In this document: positions 63,939-64,000 of the stretch, piece after piece
Layout: every line of letters begins with the position of its first letter
How positions within the stretch are numbered: position 1 is the stretch's first letter
From: Megamonas sp. UBA1796
GTDB lineage: Bacteria; Bacillota; Negativicutes; Selenomonadales; Selenomonadaceae
Length of the DNA: 64,000 nucleotides
Direction of reading: 5' to 3'
Assembly: GCA_002319795.1 (NCBI GenBank)
Contig: DCFU01000043.1
Location: 84,330 to 148,329, forward strand
The notes under the pieces: model-generated
What the model saw: only the letters and a program-made list of their open reading frames with translations
The model's database searches: none
Told to the model about the DNA's origin: nothing
Position numbers and translations under genes: made by a program

Positions 63939-63988
63939 ATGGTATAGATTTTCACAATGAGGTGGATTAAAAAGTAAACAATTTTGGA
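63939..63988. repeat. 50-bp direct repeat, right copy
   Basis: Matches 60727-60776 at 49 of 50 positions. Here it runs directly into GGAGGGGACAAAATG, i.e. it is the natural leader of a gene beginning at 63998. Confidence 0.9.
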
Positions 63989-63997
63989 GGGGACAAA

Positions 63998-64000
63998 ATG
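63998..64000 (+). other. Start codon of the next gene, cut by the window end
   Basis: ATG preceded by GGAGGGGA (63986-63993) with 4-base spacing. By analogy with the left repeat copy I predict a 4Fe-4S/2-oxoacid oxidoreductase subunit, which cannot be checked here. Confidence 0.5.

Noticed and set aside
60727..63988. 50-bp repeats as ends of an insertion sequence
   Set aside because: They are direct, not inverted, and no transposase or integrase lies between them; better explained by duplication or homologous recombination.

Overview
ORGANISM. The order hslU-codY-flgB...cheD-sigD-swrB-like is the Bacillota fla/che arrangement known from Bacillus subtilis. FliY instead of plain FliN, CheC/CheD adaptation and CodY fit the same phylum. 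Protein style, moderate GC and a peptidoglycan lytic enzyme inside the flagellar operon make me favour an anaerobic Negativicutes bacterium (Selenomonas and relatives). This is an inference from remembered family sequences, not a search. All genes are chromosomal in character; I see no rRNA, tRNA, CRISPR array or intact transposon.  LAYOUT. (1) 1-2320: 3' part of hslU, then codY and a strong terminator. (2) 2.6-35.2 kb: one very long co-directional flagellar/chemotaxis operon holding rod (flgB, flgC, fliE), MS and C rings (fliF, fliG, fliM, fliY), export apparatus (fliH-J, fliO-R, flhB, flhA), hook (fliK, flgD, flgE), placement GTPases (flhF, flhG), a PilZ c-di-GMP protein, cheY/B/A/W/C/D, sigma-28, a FapA-type protein and a SwrB/DUF6115-like protein. 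A good sigma-A promoter lies inside it, in front of cheY. fliC, motAB, cheR and the P/L-ring genes are not in the window. (3) 35.3-50.2 kb: ordinary metabolic and transport genes (GNAT, MFS+LysR pair, APC permease, RsmH paralogue, periplasmic asparaginase AnsB, multi-cluster ferredoxin, BrnQ, TauE-like, MerR, a membrane spermidine-synthase-like protein, and an atypical long glutamine synthetase with a structured leader). (4) 50.2-64 kb: an accessory region. It starts with a probable IS110-type transposase remnant, followed by a hydroxy/oxo-acid catabolic cluster: RraA-like aldolase, 2-hydroxyacid dehydrogenase, a broken SLC13-type carrier, LysR, a 6PGDH/DUF1932 dehydrogenase, two MFS carriers, two amidohydrolases, an HD protein and a TctA-like permease.  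HOW IT WORKS TOGETHER. Region 2 builds and steers the flagellum. Region 4 looks like uptake and degradation of an organic (hydroxy)carboxylate under one LysR regulator. The two transcription units of that cluster share a two-block promoter-proximal element at the same spacing. The far right 3.2 kb, which is AT-richer, is bracketed by a nearly perfect 50-bp direct repeat next to a decapitated ferredoxin gene. That is the clearest sign of recent rearrangement in the window.  The most interesting items are the shared 31-bp regulatory element, the 50-bp repeat-bounded module, the uncharacterised acid-degradation cluster with its decaying transporter, the lytic transglycosylase inside the rod/hook operon, and structured leaders before glutamine synthetase and brnQ.
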